64,000 nucleotides of DNA from Anodontia alba (lineage: Eukaryota; Mollusca; Bivalvia; Lucinida; Lucinidae). Location: the NCBI GenBank assembly GCA_964016985.1, contig OZ024830.1, forward strand, positions 77,310,763-77,374,762, given 5' to 3'. Within the stretch, counting starts at the first letter, position 1; the number at the start of each line of letters is the position of its first letter. The translations under genes were made by a program, and so were the position numbers. The notes below the pieces were generated by a model, which saw nothing but the letters and a program-made list of their open reading frames with translations, did not search any database and was not told the origin of the DNA. Positions 11,699 through 23,867 of this stretch are shown here, piece by piece.

Positions 11699-12064
11699 AC
11701 TGTAGAACTTCAATGACTCGAAAATCGATGGCTCGTTTACCGTGGCCGATTCGAACTCGTGTTTGATTCCCTAGGACATTCTTCCAATAGTTCAAAATAG
11801 CAAATATTTAGGGATACTGTGGGGGAACTGTTCATAGTTAACTTATGAAAATGCATGTTATGTGTAATAATTAGAATCGCCTTACTGAGGCGATTCTAAT
11901 GCGCACAATCAACATAACAGCATTTTAGAGAAAACTGAAAAGACATTAATTATACCTATTTGGGTCTTGACCTGGCGCTATGGTTAACCCTCAATGACTC
12001 GAACTATCCATGTCTAGAACTTTCCATAGTACCAAAGATGTTCGAGCCATTGAAGTTCGACTGT
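11699..12064. mobile_element. MITE-B copy 2
   Basis: Left end tactgtagaacttcaatgac, right end ttcgagccattgaagttcga ctgt. Central dyad ttagaatcgccttactgagg with complement at about 11873-11901. Confidence 0.8.
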
Positions 12065-12319
12065 GTAAGTAGCGTTATGCTAGTGGCGGAAAAAATACAC
12101 AAAAAGGACAATGGCCTTTGGGTAGAGTTATTGACGTAAGGATGGATCGGGAAGAGCACATGCATTCGTCCGTCACATACAACGAGGCCAGTTATTGACT
12201 TATGTTTAATTGAAATCTCAGATTATGTAACTTTGCTAATATAAGGTGTTGGATATATCTGAAATAGCATGCTGATTTCATAGTGTGGGTCTGTAAGATC
12301 CGTATAATCTATGATGTAA

Positions 12320-12682
12320 TACAGTCAAATCTCAATGGCTCGAACCTCTTTGGGACCATGAAAATTTGTTCGAGATATGGGTAGTTCGAGCCATTGAGGG
12401 TTAATCCTGGCGCTAGGTCAGGAAGCAAATGGTGAGTAATGAAGGGAATTTTTTTTTATCTTCCATATAACAATCGTATGTTTAGTGTACTCATTAGAAT
12501 CGCCTCATCGAGGCAATTCTAATGAGTACACTCAACATACAATTTCATATTAAAATGACAAAATTTCACCAAATATTTGTGCTCTTGATCTATCGGAAAA
12601 ATTTCGTAGGGACTCAAAAACGAGTTCGAAATAGCCATGGTAAACGAGCCATCGTTGTTCGAGCTATCGAGGTTCTACTGTA
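12320..12682. mobile_element. MITE-B copy 3
   Basis: Ends acagtcaaatctcaatggct and gagctatcgaggttctactg ta, TA on both sides. Central dyad gtactcattagaatcgcctc then gaggcaattctaatgagtac. It lies close to the truncated mariner that follows. Confidence 0.85.
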
Positions 12683-12737
12683 TAATAAAAATTTAATTGC
12701 TTTAGTTACTTGCTGAAATATTCACTGATTTGGTCCG

Positions 12738-13685
12738 CTAATACTTATTTGTTGTTTGGCTGAAACCAGTTGAGAGTTTACCTCGGCGTTGTTCACAGAT
12801 GGCGGCTCTCAGCTGGTCTAACAAGTTTGCATAGTACACTCCAGTTATTGTACTTCTCTCGGGTAAAAAGTCCAACATAATAACGCCTTTTGCGTCCCAA
12901 AATACTGTGGCCATCACCTTGCCAGCAGATGGTTGCGGCTTGAATTTCTTTGGCCTCGGGGACCCAGGCCCTATCCACTGACGACTCTGAGCTTTATTCT
13001 CTGGCTCATAATAATGAACCCAAGTCTCATCTACAGTCACCAGGCACAAAAGAAAATCATCTTTTGACCTAAAACGCTTTAACAAGGCGCTGCATACTGA
13101 TGCTCTGGTTGCCATTTGCTCATCGCTAAGGGATTTAGGGACCCAACGGGCTGTTAGCTTGCGCATACCTAAACGATCATGAAGGATTGTTGAAACGCTA
13201 CCATGTGAAATGCCTAATGCCTGCTCTATTCCTTCCACCTGAATTCGCCTATCAGAGTATACCAGATCCCGAACTTTCTTACACATTTCTTCGTCGGTGG
13301 CATCCAGTGGGCGTCCAGACCTGGCTTCATCTTCTAAAGACGTTCTACCGCGTTTGAATTCCCCTACCCAGAATTTAACCTGAGCATAAGAAGACCCATA
13401 AACATCGGCCCATAAACATCGGCTAACTCTCCGTGTATTTCCTTGCCTGTTTTACCTTTTAAATACAAGTACCGAATTACAGCACGGTACTCAACTTTAG
13501 ATGAAAAGCATGCCTTTTCATCACCAACCATGTTTGACATTCAATATCTTATTAAAGAATGACTCGATACGTGTGCAATTTTTTACCCGTGTATAAAACA
13601 TAAATTGAAACAAAGCATGAAAATCGTGACCGTCTCGGTCTATCAGAAATGGGATAGGCTGGTTATTTATTGACACGCCCTCGTA
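12738..13685 (-). pseudogene. Broken mariner-type transposase gene with 5' terminal repeat
   Basis: From ATG at 13538-13540 the minus strand encodes a mariner transposase N-terminus: a helix-turn-helix with YRAVIRYLYLKGKTGKEIHG, then FKRGRTSLEDEARSGRPLDA, ISHGSVSTILHDRLGMRKL and catalytic VDETWVHYYEPE. A 14-bp tandem duplication (cccataaacatcgg twice, 13395-13422) shifts the frame between the first two parts. The protein stops after RRGKLSTG, and the catalytic DNAPAH block plus the C-terminus and 3' terminal repeat are missing. The 5' terminal repeat reads TACGAGGGCGTGTCAATAAA from 13685, with TA at its edge. The element is inactive, truncated on its 3' side next to MITE-B copy 3. Confidence 0.93.
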
Positions 13686-13736
13686 GTTCGACTGTCATTA
13701 ATGGCAATGGCCAAATTTAATCAAATGCGTAAAGTG

Positions 13737-14112
13737 CTACTGTTTGTGTGTTCTAAGATGGCTGATGAGACCAATCTCAGCTTTAAACTGCCTGTTGCAG
13801 ATAGAACAAGAGAGTTCTGAGGAAGAAAGCTCTTGGCTCTGTCTTTACGCTGAGCACGTTTCTGTTCGGCTTCGCTGGTTCTTTTTGCTTCACCAGCACC
13901 CCTTCTTATGAGGCCTCGCCATTTTGTTCGATCTTGTGCAATCTGCTCCCACGACTCTGTTGTTATATTGAAGTCTTTAAAGGAGGCTTTGAGAGTGTCA
14001 TTGTATTGCTTTTTCCGACCATCATGGGAGTGTTTTCCCACTTGTAGTTCTCCATAGAGGATTTTCTTTGACAAACGTTCATCAGGCATTCTGGTAGCAA
14101 CGTTTATCAAAT
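13737..14112 (-). pseudogene. LINE ORF2 3' end with frame-shifted C2H2 zinc finger
   Basis: The minus strand encodes RMPDERLSKKILYGELQVGK, HDGRKKQYNDTLKASFKDFN, ITTESWEQIAQDRTKWRGLI and an Ala/Glu/Arg/Lys-rich stretch. This is the C-terminal tail of endonuclease/reverse-transcriptase polyproteins of non-LTR elements that are common in molluscs. In the long ORF the last 30 residues are meaningless. One frame over, the same bases give CSICNRQFKAEIGLISHLRT HKQ and stop TAG at 13737-13739, a classic C2H2 finger. A single shift near 13800-13815 therefore broke it. The upstream part is absent. Confidence 0.85.
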
Positions 14113-14429
14113 ATCAACAGCTACTACATATAGTTTTAGAGTTATACGCAAAGAAACAAGACAATACAAATCCTATTGGCATACGAACGGACGGTAAAAG
14201 GACAGAAGAATTGATGGAATTCCCATCTGCCTATTTCGTATGCGGGAATAATTAATATGATTCGTTTATAAGAAAATTACAACAATCGAATAGTACTTAA
14301 ATTGACCAACACTGTTATTTTCAGTTTTGTGAATGTTTGTTCATTCTCACAGGGCTCATTCAACCTAGAACCTATTTCGGTTCAGTAATACTGATTGTAT
14401 ATGTATAAGAAGTACATAAGCGGAACTGA

Positions 14430-14695
14430 TACACTTTCAAGGGATGCAACTCTGTCAAAATTGTTTTGTCTCCCTTCTGAAAAAGATTCTACTCTAATGG
14501 GAAAGAATTAGCTCCCTTTTTGGTCGCCTTTAAAAGGAAAGAATATGCGGCAAAGGGCGTGTGCAAATTATTTCCCTTTAGAGTAGACCCATTTTAGAAG
14601 AGGCTTGATGTGCAGAAAGCAAACAGGAAGTCGCACAAGTTGATCCCTTTTAAAACATGGTGGAAATGAACCACGTGTGTCTAGTCCCCTTAATA
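14430..14695. mobile_element. MITE-E complete
   Basis: gcggaactgatacactttca at the left and gtctagtccccttaa at the right. Hairpin attctactctaatgggaaag with gagtagacccattttagaag. Confidence 0.82.
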
Positions 14696-14942
14696 GGAAT
14701 TGTCACTGTCAGCAATTAGAGGCTTACTTTTGCAATGTCCCAAAGGCGTGCAGCACTTTATCTCACTGTAAGGAGTAAGACGTCGGTTTGTCTTAATCTT
14801 TTGATTTCCTGCTACATCCCTTTTATTTTACTGTTAACTGACTGATTTACAAGTTTTTTTCACATCACGTGTTGATCGTATGTTCAGGAGGGGCGGAGGA
14901 TGGGGGGGCGGGGCGGGGCAGGGGAGCTTTTGGCTTCTAGAT

Positions 14943-14943
14943 G

Positions 14944-14976
<33 letters not shown>

Positions 14977-14982
14977 TGTCCT
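14943..14982. repeat. (CTTT)n microsatellite
   Basis: About nine CTTT units, 30 bp downstream of a G-rich stretch (ggatgggggggcggggcggg). Confidence 0.95.
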
Positions 14983-15133
14983 ATAGTTATATTTGGTGGA
15001 TCTAATCAGACGTTGTGATCACCTCGTTGGATGGAAAAGAGATGGCTGTTTCGCTTGTGTTGGTTTGTAACGTATGTCCTATGCATCATAGTCTGTTTGC
15101 CCTTTTTCACTCTTCTTCTTGGTAGACAGAGGA

Positions 15134-15272
15134 TCTTACATTCGCGGTAATTTAATATGAAATTCATGAAACGAGTTGGGTAATTTCGGTATTTTGCGAG
15201 CCTCCGGTCAGCAAAATACCGAAATTACCAACGAGTTTCATAACTTTCATGTTAAATGACCACGAATGTAAG
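15134..15272. mobile_element. Compact 138-bp fold-back element
   Basis: gatcttacattcgcggtaat ... attcgtggtcatttaacatg style arms, inner stem ggtaatttcggtattttgc / gcaaaataccgaaattacc, loop gagcctccggtca. Confidence 0.82.
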
Positions 15273-16440
15273 ATTCTAGTTATCACTTGACCCTTCCGAC
15301 GACAAAAAGCGCACAAAATATATCAAGATAACGGCTTTCCATAGCTAAACAGAACAACTCACTACTAAGGCTTCAATAGTACTCTGCAACAAAAAATAGA
15401 TTGCATATTATTTGATAAGTACCGAAAATAACAACAAACAGTATAAATACGCCATTTTATACTTCAATAAGTTGTAGGAAATAATGATGATTTTTATTTG
15501 AGCTAACACATATTTCATTTGAATGAATCAATTAAAAAATAAATATTCTCATCAACCTCATTCAAGCGAGTCAATACGTCACTGACTCAGCTGTCGTATT
15601 GAAAGGTTATTGACCTTGATCAATACAGTTTATATGGTGACTGACACACCCAAGTAAATGACATATTTTCAAGAATAAAAAATATTTTAACTGTAGTTTG
15701 GATTTTAATTTGACACATGTTTTGACTGTTAGAGTTATAAGTTATCTATTCTATGATGTTTTTGAGGAGGTGAGGATGTTTCATTGACTGTTTAACGACA
15801 TTGATGTTGAAAGCGCCTCCAGATATGTTGCCGGAAAACATCGGGTTTAAACCACCATGAACATTTCTGGTAGCCGTTTTATTCACATTGTGTTTGTGTT
15901 GTGTCTTCCCCTTCCATCGATCTGAACTTAATCGTTCATCTCAAAATTGAAGGCAGGATCTGTTTCAAAAGTGAAAGTTTTATCGGCGAACGCTGATACC
16001 ATCTTGGTTGCTATCAATAAGCGGATTAATACGAATATTAATGAGGGAAATAAGGCTAACCAACGGGAAGCCTTGCAGGTGTTATTATACGTGTGGTCAT
16101 ATGATTTTTATAATATGGGTCATTTCACTGAATGACTTGACGGGCATGTGTTAAACTATGTTCTATTATTAAGGCACTTCCTTGACATCATCTTTATAAG
16201 TTTACGTCTGTGTGGCCTACATTGTACTGCTAATTGGTTGATTTTCTTTGTTTAATACATCGTCTACATAAACCTTCAACATCACTCACTTATAATCTAC
16301 GTTGCGTTTGTTGGAGAACTTTCTATAGTTACGAAATTCATTTAGTATTGGAAAAGAAACCAAAGAAAGAAATTCGTTTCAAGAAAACATCGTTAATATA
16401 GGCGCGTTAATTTAATGAATATGAACTTGCTTTCATGGTG
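15273..16440. other. No gene seen
   Basis: AT-rich sequence with a 62-codon ORF at 15947-16135 that has no recognisable features. Nothing else. Confidence 0.55.
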
Positions 16441-16888
16441 ATCAAAATCGCAAACACTGTACGGAATGATACACATCTGGTCCTAAGATCTGACGCTCAG
16501 TGTGGCGATATCGCAAACATTATACACATCTAGATCTACAATATATTATCTGGCGCTCAGCGCGGTGATATTGCAAACGTAATACACATCTGGTCCTACA
16601 CTGTATCATCTGACACTCAGTGTGGCCATATCGCAAGTATTACACACATCTGGTTCTACACTCTATCATCTGACACTCAGTGTAGCGATATCGCAAACAT
16701 TATACCTACCCGGTCCTACAGTGTATCATTTGTCCCTCTGTATATCGATATCAAAACCGTTGTTAATACAGTGCATTAACATATGCTCAGAAGCCGATAT
16801 CACAAATATAGTGCATATCTGGTCCTACACTGTATCATCTGATGCTGCCAGTGTGCTGGTATCATATACGATATCATCTGACGCTCAG
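16441..16888 (+). repeat. 60-bp minisatellite, short forward arm
   Basis: About seven head-to-tail units of exactly 60 bp at first (16501, 16561, 16621 and 16681 begin at the same unit position). Unit words: gatatcgcaaacattataca, ctggtcctacactgtatcat, ctgacgctcagtgtgg. Confidence 0.93.
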
Positions 16889-19308
16889 TGTAGAACCAGA
16901 TGTGTACAATGCGTGCGCTATCGGCACATTGAGCGTCAGCTGATACACTGTAAGACCAGATGTGTACAATGTAAGCGATACCGTTACACTGAGCGTAAGA
17001 TGATACAGTGTACGACCTAGTGTGTACAATCTTTGCTATATCGATACACTGAGTGACAGATTTTACGGTTTAGGACCAGATGTGTGTAATATTTGCAATA
17101 TCGGCACACTGACCATAAGGCGATATAGTGTGGAAACTTATTTTTACCATGCTTACGATATCGTCACACTGAGTGTCAGATGATACAGTGTAGGATCAGA
17201 TGTGTACACTGTTTGCGATGTCGGCACACTTAGCGTCAGATGATACAGTGTAGGACCAAATGAGTACAATCTTTGCGAGATCGGCACACTGAGTGTCAGC
17301 TGATACAGTGACAGACCAGATGTGCATAATGTTTGCGATATTGGCACACTAAGCGTAAAATGCTTTAGTGTAGGACCAAATGTGTATAATGTTTGCGATA
17401 TCGTCATACTGAGCTTCAGGTGATACAGTTTAGGTCCGGGTGTGTACAAAAATTGCTGTATCGACACGCTGAGTTTCAGACTGATACAGTGTACGACCGG
17501 TTGTGTACAATGTTTGCAATATCGGCACACTGGGTGTCAGATGATGCAGTGCAGGACCAGGTATAAAAATGTTCGCGATATGTTTATACTGAGTGTAAGG
17601 TGATACCGTGGACAAGATGTGTACAATATTTGCGATATCGACACGCTGAGTGCCAGATGATATAGTGTAGGACCAGTTGAGTTCAATCTCTGCGATATCG
17701 ACACACTGAGCGCCACATGATACAGAGTAGGACAAGATGTGTACAATGGTTGCAACATCGACACACTGAGTGTCAAATGATACAGTGTAGGGCCAGATGT
17801 GTATAATATTTGCAATATCAGCACAATGAGCGTCAGATGATACAGTGTAGGACCCGGTATGCACCTTGTTTGCGATATCGTACACTAAGCGTCGGGTGAT
17901 ACACACTGTGCGTAAGGTGATACAGTGTGGGACCAGATATGTATAATGTTTGCAGTGTCGGCACACTGAACGTCAGATGATACAATGTGGGATCAGATGT
18001 GTACAATGTGTGTCGTATCGGCACACTGCGCGTCAAGTAATACAGAGCGGGACGAGATGTGTACAATGATTGCTATATAGACATACTGAGTGCCAGATGA
18101 TTCAGTGCAGGACCAGATTTGTACAATGTTTGCGACATCGGCACACTGAACGTCAGATGATACAGTTTAGGACCAGATGTGTATAATATTTGCGATATCG
18201 GCAGACTGAGCGGTAGATGATACAGTGTAGGGCTAGATATGCACAATGTTTGCGATATTGTCACACCGAGCGTCAGGCGATACAGCGTTGGACCAGATGT
18301 GTACAATGTCAGCGATATCGCCACACTGAGCGTCAGGCGTTACAGTGCGGGACCCGATGTGTATAATGTTTACTATTACGAAGCACTGTGCGCCAGATGA
18401 TACACTGTGGGACAAGATTTGTACAATGTCTACCATATCGGCACACTGAGCGTCCGTCGATACAGTGTGAGACCAGCTGATACAAACAATGTTTGCTATA
18501 TCGGCAAACTGAGCGCCAGATGATACAGTGTGGAACAAGATGTGTACAATGTTTGCGATATCGGCACATTGCGCGTCAGATGGTACAATGTAGGACCGGA
18601 TGTATATAATATTTCGGATATCGTCACACTGAGCGCCAGGTCATAGAGTCAGGGACCAGATGTGTATAATGTTTGTTATATTTACACACTGAGCACCAGA
18701 TGGTACACTGTGGGACCGGATTTGTACAACGTTTTCCGTATCGGCACACTGAGGGTCAGGTGCTACAGTGTGAGACCAGATATGTACAATGTTTGCTATA
18801 CCGACACACTGAGCGCCAGATGATATAGGACCGGATGTGTACAATGCTTGCGACATCGGCACACTGAATGTCAGACGATACAGTGAAGGACCAGGTTTTT
18901 GTATAATATTTATGATATTGGCACATTGAGTGCCAGGTGATAAAGTGTAGGACCAGATAAGCACAATGTTTGCGATATCGTCACACTGAGCGTTAGGTGA
19001 TACAGCGTGAGACCAGATGTGTACAATGTTTGAAATATCGGCACACTGAGTGTCAATGATAGACTGTAGGACCATGTATGCACAATGTTTCCGACACATG
19101 AACGTCAGATCATACAGTGCGGGACCAGATATGTACAATATTTTCTATATTGACACACTGAGCGTCAGATGATATAGTGTAAGACCAATGTGTACAATGT
19201 TTGCTGATACAGTGTAAGACCAGATGTGTATAATATTTGCGATATCGCCCCACTAAGCATCAGATGACACAGTGTAGGACCAGATGTGTATAATGGTTGT
19301 GATATTGG
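16889..19308 (-). repeat. 60-bp minisatellite, long reverse arm
   Basis: About 40 units of the same 60-bp repeat in the opposite orientation (cggcacactgagcgtcagat, gatacagtgtaggaccagat, gtgtacaatgtttgcgat). Because 60 is a multiple of three, several minus-strand frames stay open for 80-180 codons with 20-residue periodic peptides. These look like by-products, not genes: no start context, no splice pattern, and stops are scattered between units. Confidence 0.93.
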
Positions 19309-19389
19309 TCTCTATGAAAACAAGGTAATATTCTTTGCATTTACACGTCTATGTTAAATGTTTACTTCATAAGCATTTCTAGATAAAAG

Positions 19390-19930
19390 CGCTTTTATCA
19401 GAAAAAATGTAAGAGAAAAGTCAAGGGAGTGCCACAATCACAAGACGCAGCCCTTCCCAGTCACCAAGAGGAAACAAGCGCAAATCGAACAAACGTACGA
19501 AAAGCACTAAGATTAGCTCTCTTCCCCAAGCGAGGTAATCGCAGTGCTAATAGGACTGAAAACACAAAAACAAAATAACATAATGCTAGACTTAAACAAA
19601 TCGCCTCGTAGAATAAACCACAAAGCAACAAAGAGTAAGACTAACACCGGGACCACCGCCTTAGAACGGTCAGTAGAATAAACCACCGGGGGTGTTTAAA
19701 GCACTTTTACAGCTGGCCAACTTCACCCTGGGTCCCGATGCTACCCTTAATACAGAAATACACAAAAACTCGGTTCGCATAAAGGTTCCCAACTCCGTCA
19801 ATGCATCAAAGCGAAAACATAAAAATCAAATTAATCACTATGATAAACAAAGACGAGTACTCATGACTAATTCTACTGTGTGCCAGAGTAAATGAAAACC
19901 AATAGTTAAACCACGGCCGGCCAAGCCAAA
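19390..19930. repeat. Unclassified interspersed repeat
   Basis: Shares blocks such as ccgccttagaacggtcagta, aaatcaaattaa-tcact and gtactcatgac with 39090-40210 and parts of 33830-34210 and 35480-35745. No coding capacity, and the ends were not resolved. Confidence 0.6.
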
Positions 19931-20183
19931 GACATATCTTCAAGCCCCAACCATAGCAAATCGCAAATAGTTATATTATTTTCTTATTATCTGCGAGACG
20001 TTTCCAATTAGAACACTATATATATTATATATATTTTCATAGAGAAATAAGAAACTACTTCATGTGTTTATACAAGACAGACATTGAATCGGATTTATTT
20101 ACGAAATTCCATTTATTTAGCACAAAAAAAGAACTGAAGATCTCTAACAAAATCTTACATATATGAACCAGGGCAGAGCATTT

Positions 20184-20462
20184 CATCACGAAAACATACC
20201 TATATAATTTTGACCCCCTTAAACCCCACATTTATATTTTAAAACTGGGGTTTACAGGGGTATACATTATTTTTCTTATTTCTGCTCATAAACATAGATT
20301 GTGGGTACTCGTTAGAACCGCCTCGCCGAGGGGGTTCTAACGAGTACCCCCAATCTCTGTTTTGAGCAGATACATGAAAAATATCAGAATTTTTGTCTAA
20401 AAACTTGCAGATTTTTTGTGGTGAAAATTTCAATATATTTGAATAGGCGCGTTTCCTTAATG
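20184..20462 (-). mobile_element. MITE-A copy 6
   Basis: Complete, opposite orientation. The dyad has a mismatch (cctcgccgaggggg). The right terminus is directly followed by MITE-H-like sequence. Confidence 0.88.
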
Positions 20463-20640
20463 ACTACAAGATTGTATGTGCGCTCTGCGCAGGCTGATAA
20501 TCTTCGCTGACCCTTGGGATCTTTTGCTACCCACAGAGTGCCCTGCAGACTCATCAGATTGCGTGAATACCCAGGCTGATCTGAGTCTTTGCTGGGCGCA
20601 CAAGTAATCTTGTAGGAAATACTGTGGCCCGGCTCATACT
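20462..20640. mobile_element. MITE-H diverged copy
   Basis: tgcgcaggctgataatcttc, then caggctgatctgagtctttg, then cacaagtaatcttgtagg and cccggctcata. Confidence 0.65.
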
Positions 20641-21975
20641 AATACTTTGGGGTTTGTTTTTATGTCTAGAAAGGAAATATCTCCTGAAACATTATTATAT
20701 AGTAAATGATCAGATGTAAAGAGCACACAAGGCAATGAAGAAAACCAAAAAAGGTTTTAAACTTTATTTCATTTGTATAAATACAAGGCGGGATACAGAT
20801 ACATGTATACTATAGAAACAAATTGTCATATGACGTCACATTTTGCTTTCAACAATACATTTCTTGATATCATTGCGTTTTATTCCGCTGTGAGGATGAC
20901 TTACAGAAACAAATAATCATATAATGACGTAACATTTCGCAGTCGTCAATACCTCAGGTGGAATAAAATGAAAAGGTCAACAAGGAAGATTCCATGATGT
21001 CACTGCGTTTTGTTCCGTCGAGAAGATAACCAAACGATCAAAAGAGACGTAGTAAATAAGGAGACACTTCATTCACAAACGAGACGCGCCATATTAAAAG
21101 GTGACATATGCAGACAGGATGACCCAGGTCAACCTCTGCAAATCAGCTTCCACTGTCCACTTACAGAATCTTTGAATACTGTAGAATACGTAATACCGTA
21201 TCAACCCTTAATATCAACATAAAATGTCAAAGTTTAATTTCTCAGGAAAATTAAAAAAAAAAGTCATTTGCTACAATTTTTCATAGCGCTTTAATGACCG
21301 CCTGGATCAGTTGAAGATGCGGGCACGTTGCATGCATGTCACTTTGATGACATGACGTTAGCGTAAACAAGCCTCGTTTGAGGGTGTGTGGTATGCATAC
21401 GGAAAAACCGAGCCTCGTCTAACCTGGATTTTTCTGACCAGACTCAATCTTAAACTACAGGGGGATGACTGACTTGATTATCACAGAACAGTGGACCGCA
21501 TAGTCTTTAGTATGCAAACCAGGGATTGTACCTTACTAGCCAGCCGAGACTACATTTCTCACAAAATTTAAATAAAGATCAGTTGTTTAGTTGTTGTATG
21601 CAGGTCACTATTTTACATGACAGCTGAACACTTTAAGTCGGTCATCTTTATAAAAAGATTGCCTCAAGTACGTAGCTAAGGACATGTACGATTAAGGCGG
21701 AGATTCCCACTAAAAGTCCAGGTTGATGAGCTTGAATTTTAAAAGGTGACATGAGCAATGGTTTTGGTCCACTCGATCAACTACATATGTTAATTATGTA
21801 ATACCATTATTTTGACAGTGCAGATGTCAGAAAATTTGGAGACAATCAATGGTTAATCTACCTCCTTAAAATCAACGTATTCTTACACCTCATAACGTTC
21901 AAGAAACTAAAAATATAATGATCCGTTACCTTTTGATTCCTCGATTTGCCAAAGATACATGCATAATATATTTAA
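20641..21975. other. No gene seen; two related segments
   Basis: gatatcattgcgttttattc (about 20866) and gatgtcactgcgttttgttc (about 20995) are similar, suggesting an old local duplication of about 130 bp. Otherwise nothing recognised. Confidence 0.5.
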
Positions 21976-21979
21976 TTTT

Positions 21980-22330
21980 AAATATCTACTTTTGTTTTCC
22001 TTCTTTTTGCGCTTGTACATCATTTAAACATAAATATATGCATCTTTACCTCCGGTCAAAAACTGGAAAATGAGGGTGCTTCAGTATTTTTAAAATAAAA
22101 ATATGTTCCATCCCTTAAACCAACATGTCCTTTATACTGTAGACTTCCGTGGTCTATTCACATTTTATATGCGAGTGGGAAGCAGGTTCAAGTGGTGGAA
22201 CATACTTTTATTTAAAAATACTGAAGCGCCCATTTTCCAATTTTGACCGGCAGTAAAAATGCGCTTATTTACGTTTAAATGATGCGCAATCGCAGGAAAA
22301 AGTAGATATTTAATATTAAACCTACTTTAA
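21980..22330. mobile_element. Fold-back element with ~130-bp arms
   Basis: Left arm tatctacttttgttttcctt to aaaatatgttcca (21985-22110). Right arm tggaacatacttttatttaa to aaaaagtagatattt (22196-22310). The arms are inverted copies with scattered mismatches. Confidence 0.78.
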
Positions 22331-22358
22331 ATGTGGGGGCTTGTTAACGTCATGTCTT

Positions 22359-22636
22359 ATCACGAAAACACGCCTATATAATTTTGACCTCCTTAAACCC
22401 CACTTTAATATAGTAAAACTGGGGTTTACAGGCGTATATACATTATTTTTTCTTACTTTGTTAAATAACATATATTGTGGGTACGCGTTAGAACCGCATC
22501 CCCGAGTTCTAACAAGTACCTACAATCTATGTTTTGAGCAGAAATTTAAAAAAAAAAAAAGATTTTTTTGCCTGAAAATTTTCCTTTTATGATTGTAAAA
22601 TTTTCAACATATTTGAATAGGATAGTTTTTGTAATG
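22359..22636 (-). mobile_element. MITE-A copy 7, diverged
   Basis: Both ends are recognisable. The central dyad is shortened (gaaccgcatccccgagttctaac), so this is one of the older copies. Confidence 0.85.
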
Positions 22637-22795
22637 TACAGAATCAAATGATTCTGTAAAGGGACTGCGAAGGTCCTGATAAGCCTGACTGCTCTTGGCC
22701 TTCACTGCATATGTCTCGTGGGCACATTTTCACAGTTTTGGTCTGTTTTATATGTTTAAATGAGTTCGTTCTTTTCATTTTTTCATTTATCTGTT

Positions 22796-22852
22796 TATCA
22801 TTATTATTATTATTAACATTATTATTATTATTATCATTGTTGTTGTTGTTTG
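22796..22852. repeat. (ATT)n then (GTT)n microsatellite
   Basis: ATT repeats interrupted by ATC, then GTTGTTGTT. The Asn-rich minus-strand frame is its translation. Confidence 0.95.
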
Positions 22853-23179
22853 CATGCACAGTTTTACAGTTTTGTTCTGATTAACAGGTGTAAATATGAA
22901 AAGTATGGTTAAATGGGTTCGTTTTTAGTTTTGTTTTGTTTTTGTGTTTTGGGGGTTTTTTGGTTTTTTTTTTTTTTTTTGTTTTTTTTTTTTTTTTTTT
23001 TGTGTGTTTTTTTTAATTTTCGTTTTATTTATAATATTGAGCTCACCAGGACTTACAGCAGAACTGAAAGATCGCATTTAATAATTTACTACAAAATTAT
23101 GACTAACATATAAATATATACTCATCTATTTACAAAAAGCACTCAGAAACTAATTATAAACAATAATTAGCATATATTT

Positions 23180-23416
23180 TAAGGGAATGATACACTTTCA
23201 GGGGAGGCAACTGTCAGACTAGTTGTTTTGGTCCCCTTCTGAAAAGGGGTCTACCATTAATTAATAAAGAATCTGCTCCCCTTGGGGGCAAGTTCTTTAC
23301 TCTTTGAGTAGATTTCTTTCCACGAGTGACTTGGTGGACAGGAACGCAAACAAAAAGTCGTAAGAATGCCTCGCTTGTGGAAATGGCAAAAACTGTACGT
23401 TTATCAACTTTCCTTA
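23180..23416. mobile_element. MITE-E complete
   Basis: Starts ttaagggaatgatacacttt and ends caactttccttaa. Hairpin centre ctgctccccttgggggcaag. Another partial copy begins at 23575 (ttaaggggaccatatta). Confidence 0.82.
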
Positions 23417-23867
23417 AATAAAGCTGAATATAAATTTCAATCAAGGCAAGGCCACAATACCCAACATTAAAAATCGTTCCTCGAGTATCCAACACACGAG
23501 GTGGAGCACCAAAGGAACTATGTTTACGCATGCAATAGCATACCATTGTTTGCATATAAATAAATGGAGTATTAAGGGGACCATATTATACAATGTCAGC
23601 GGAGACAACTCTGTAAAAACGGTTAAGCTTCTCTTCTTAAAAGCAGTATGCTCTCATTACGTAAAAAGATATAATATTTATTATATATCCCACCCCTAAT
23701 CCCGTTCTCCTATAATACATAGGGAAACAGTATGCTTTCGGTACACATTATTAGGTGTACTTGCATAAATTTCTCAATTTTAGCCTGCTTTCATTTTATG
23801 TTCTTTTTAAGAATCTTTTATAAATATGTTTCTCCATATATAAACGTAGAAATGTCATTGCCTACGT

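Noticed and set aside
12793..12978. Second ORF inside the transposase
   Set aside because: Out-of-frame shadow of the mariner transposase.
17153..19138. Repeat-encoded proteins on the minus strand
   Set aside because: Open in all frames because the unit is 60 bp. No selection signature or gene structure.
16441..19308. CRISPR-like array
   Set aside because: Units are contiguous 60-bp repeats with no unique spacers, in a eukaryotic context.
23214..23555. 113-codon minus-strand ORF
   Set aside because: Covers a MITE-E hairpin and flank, with no protein features.
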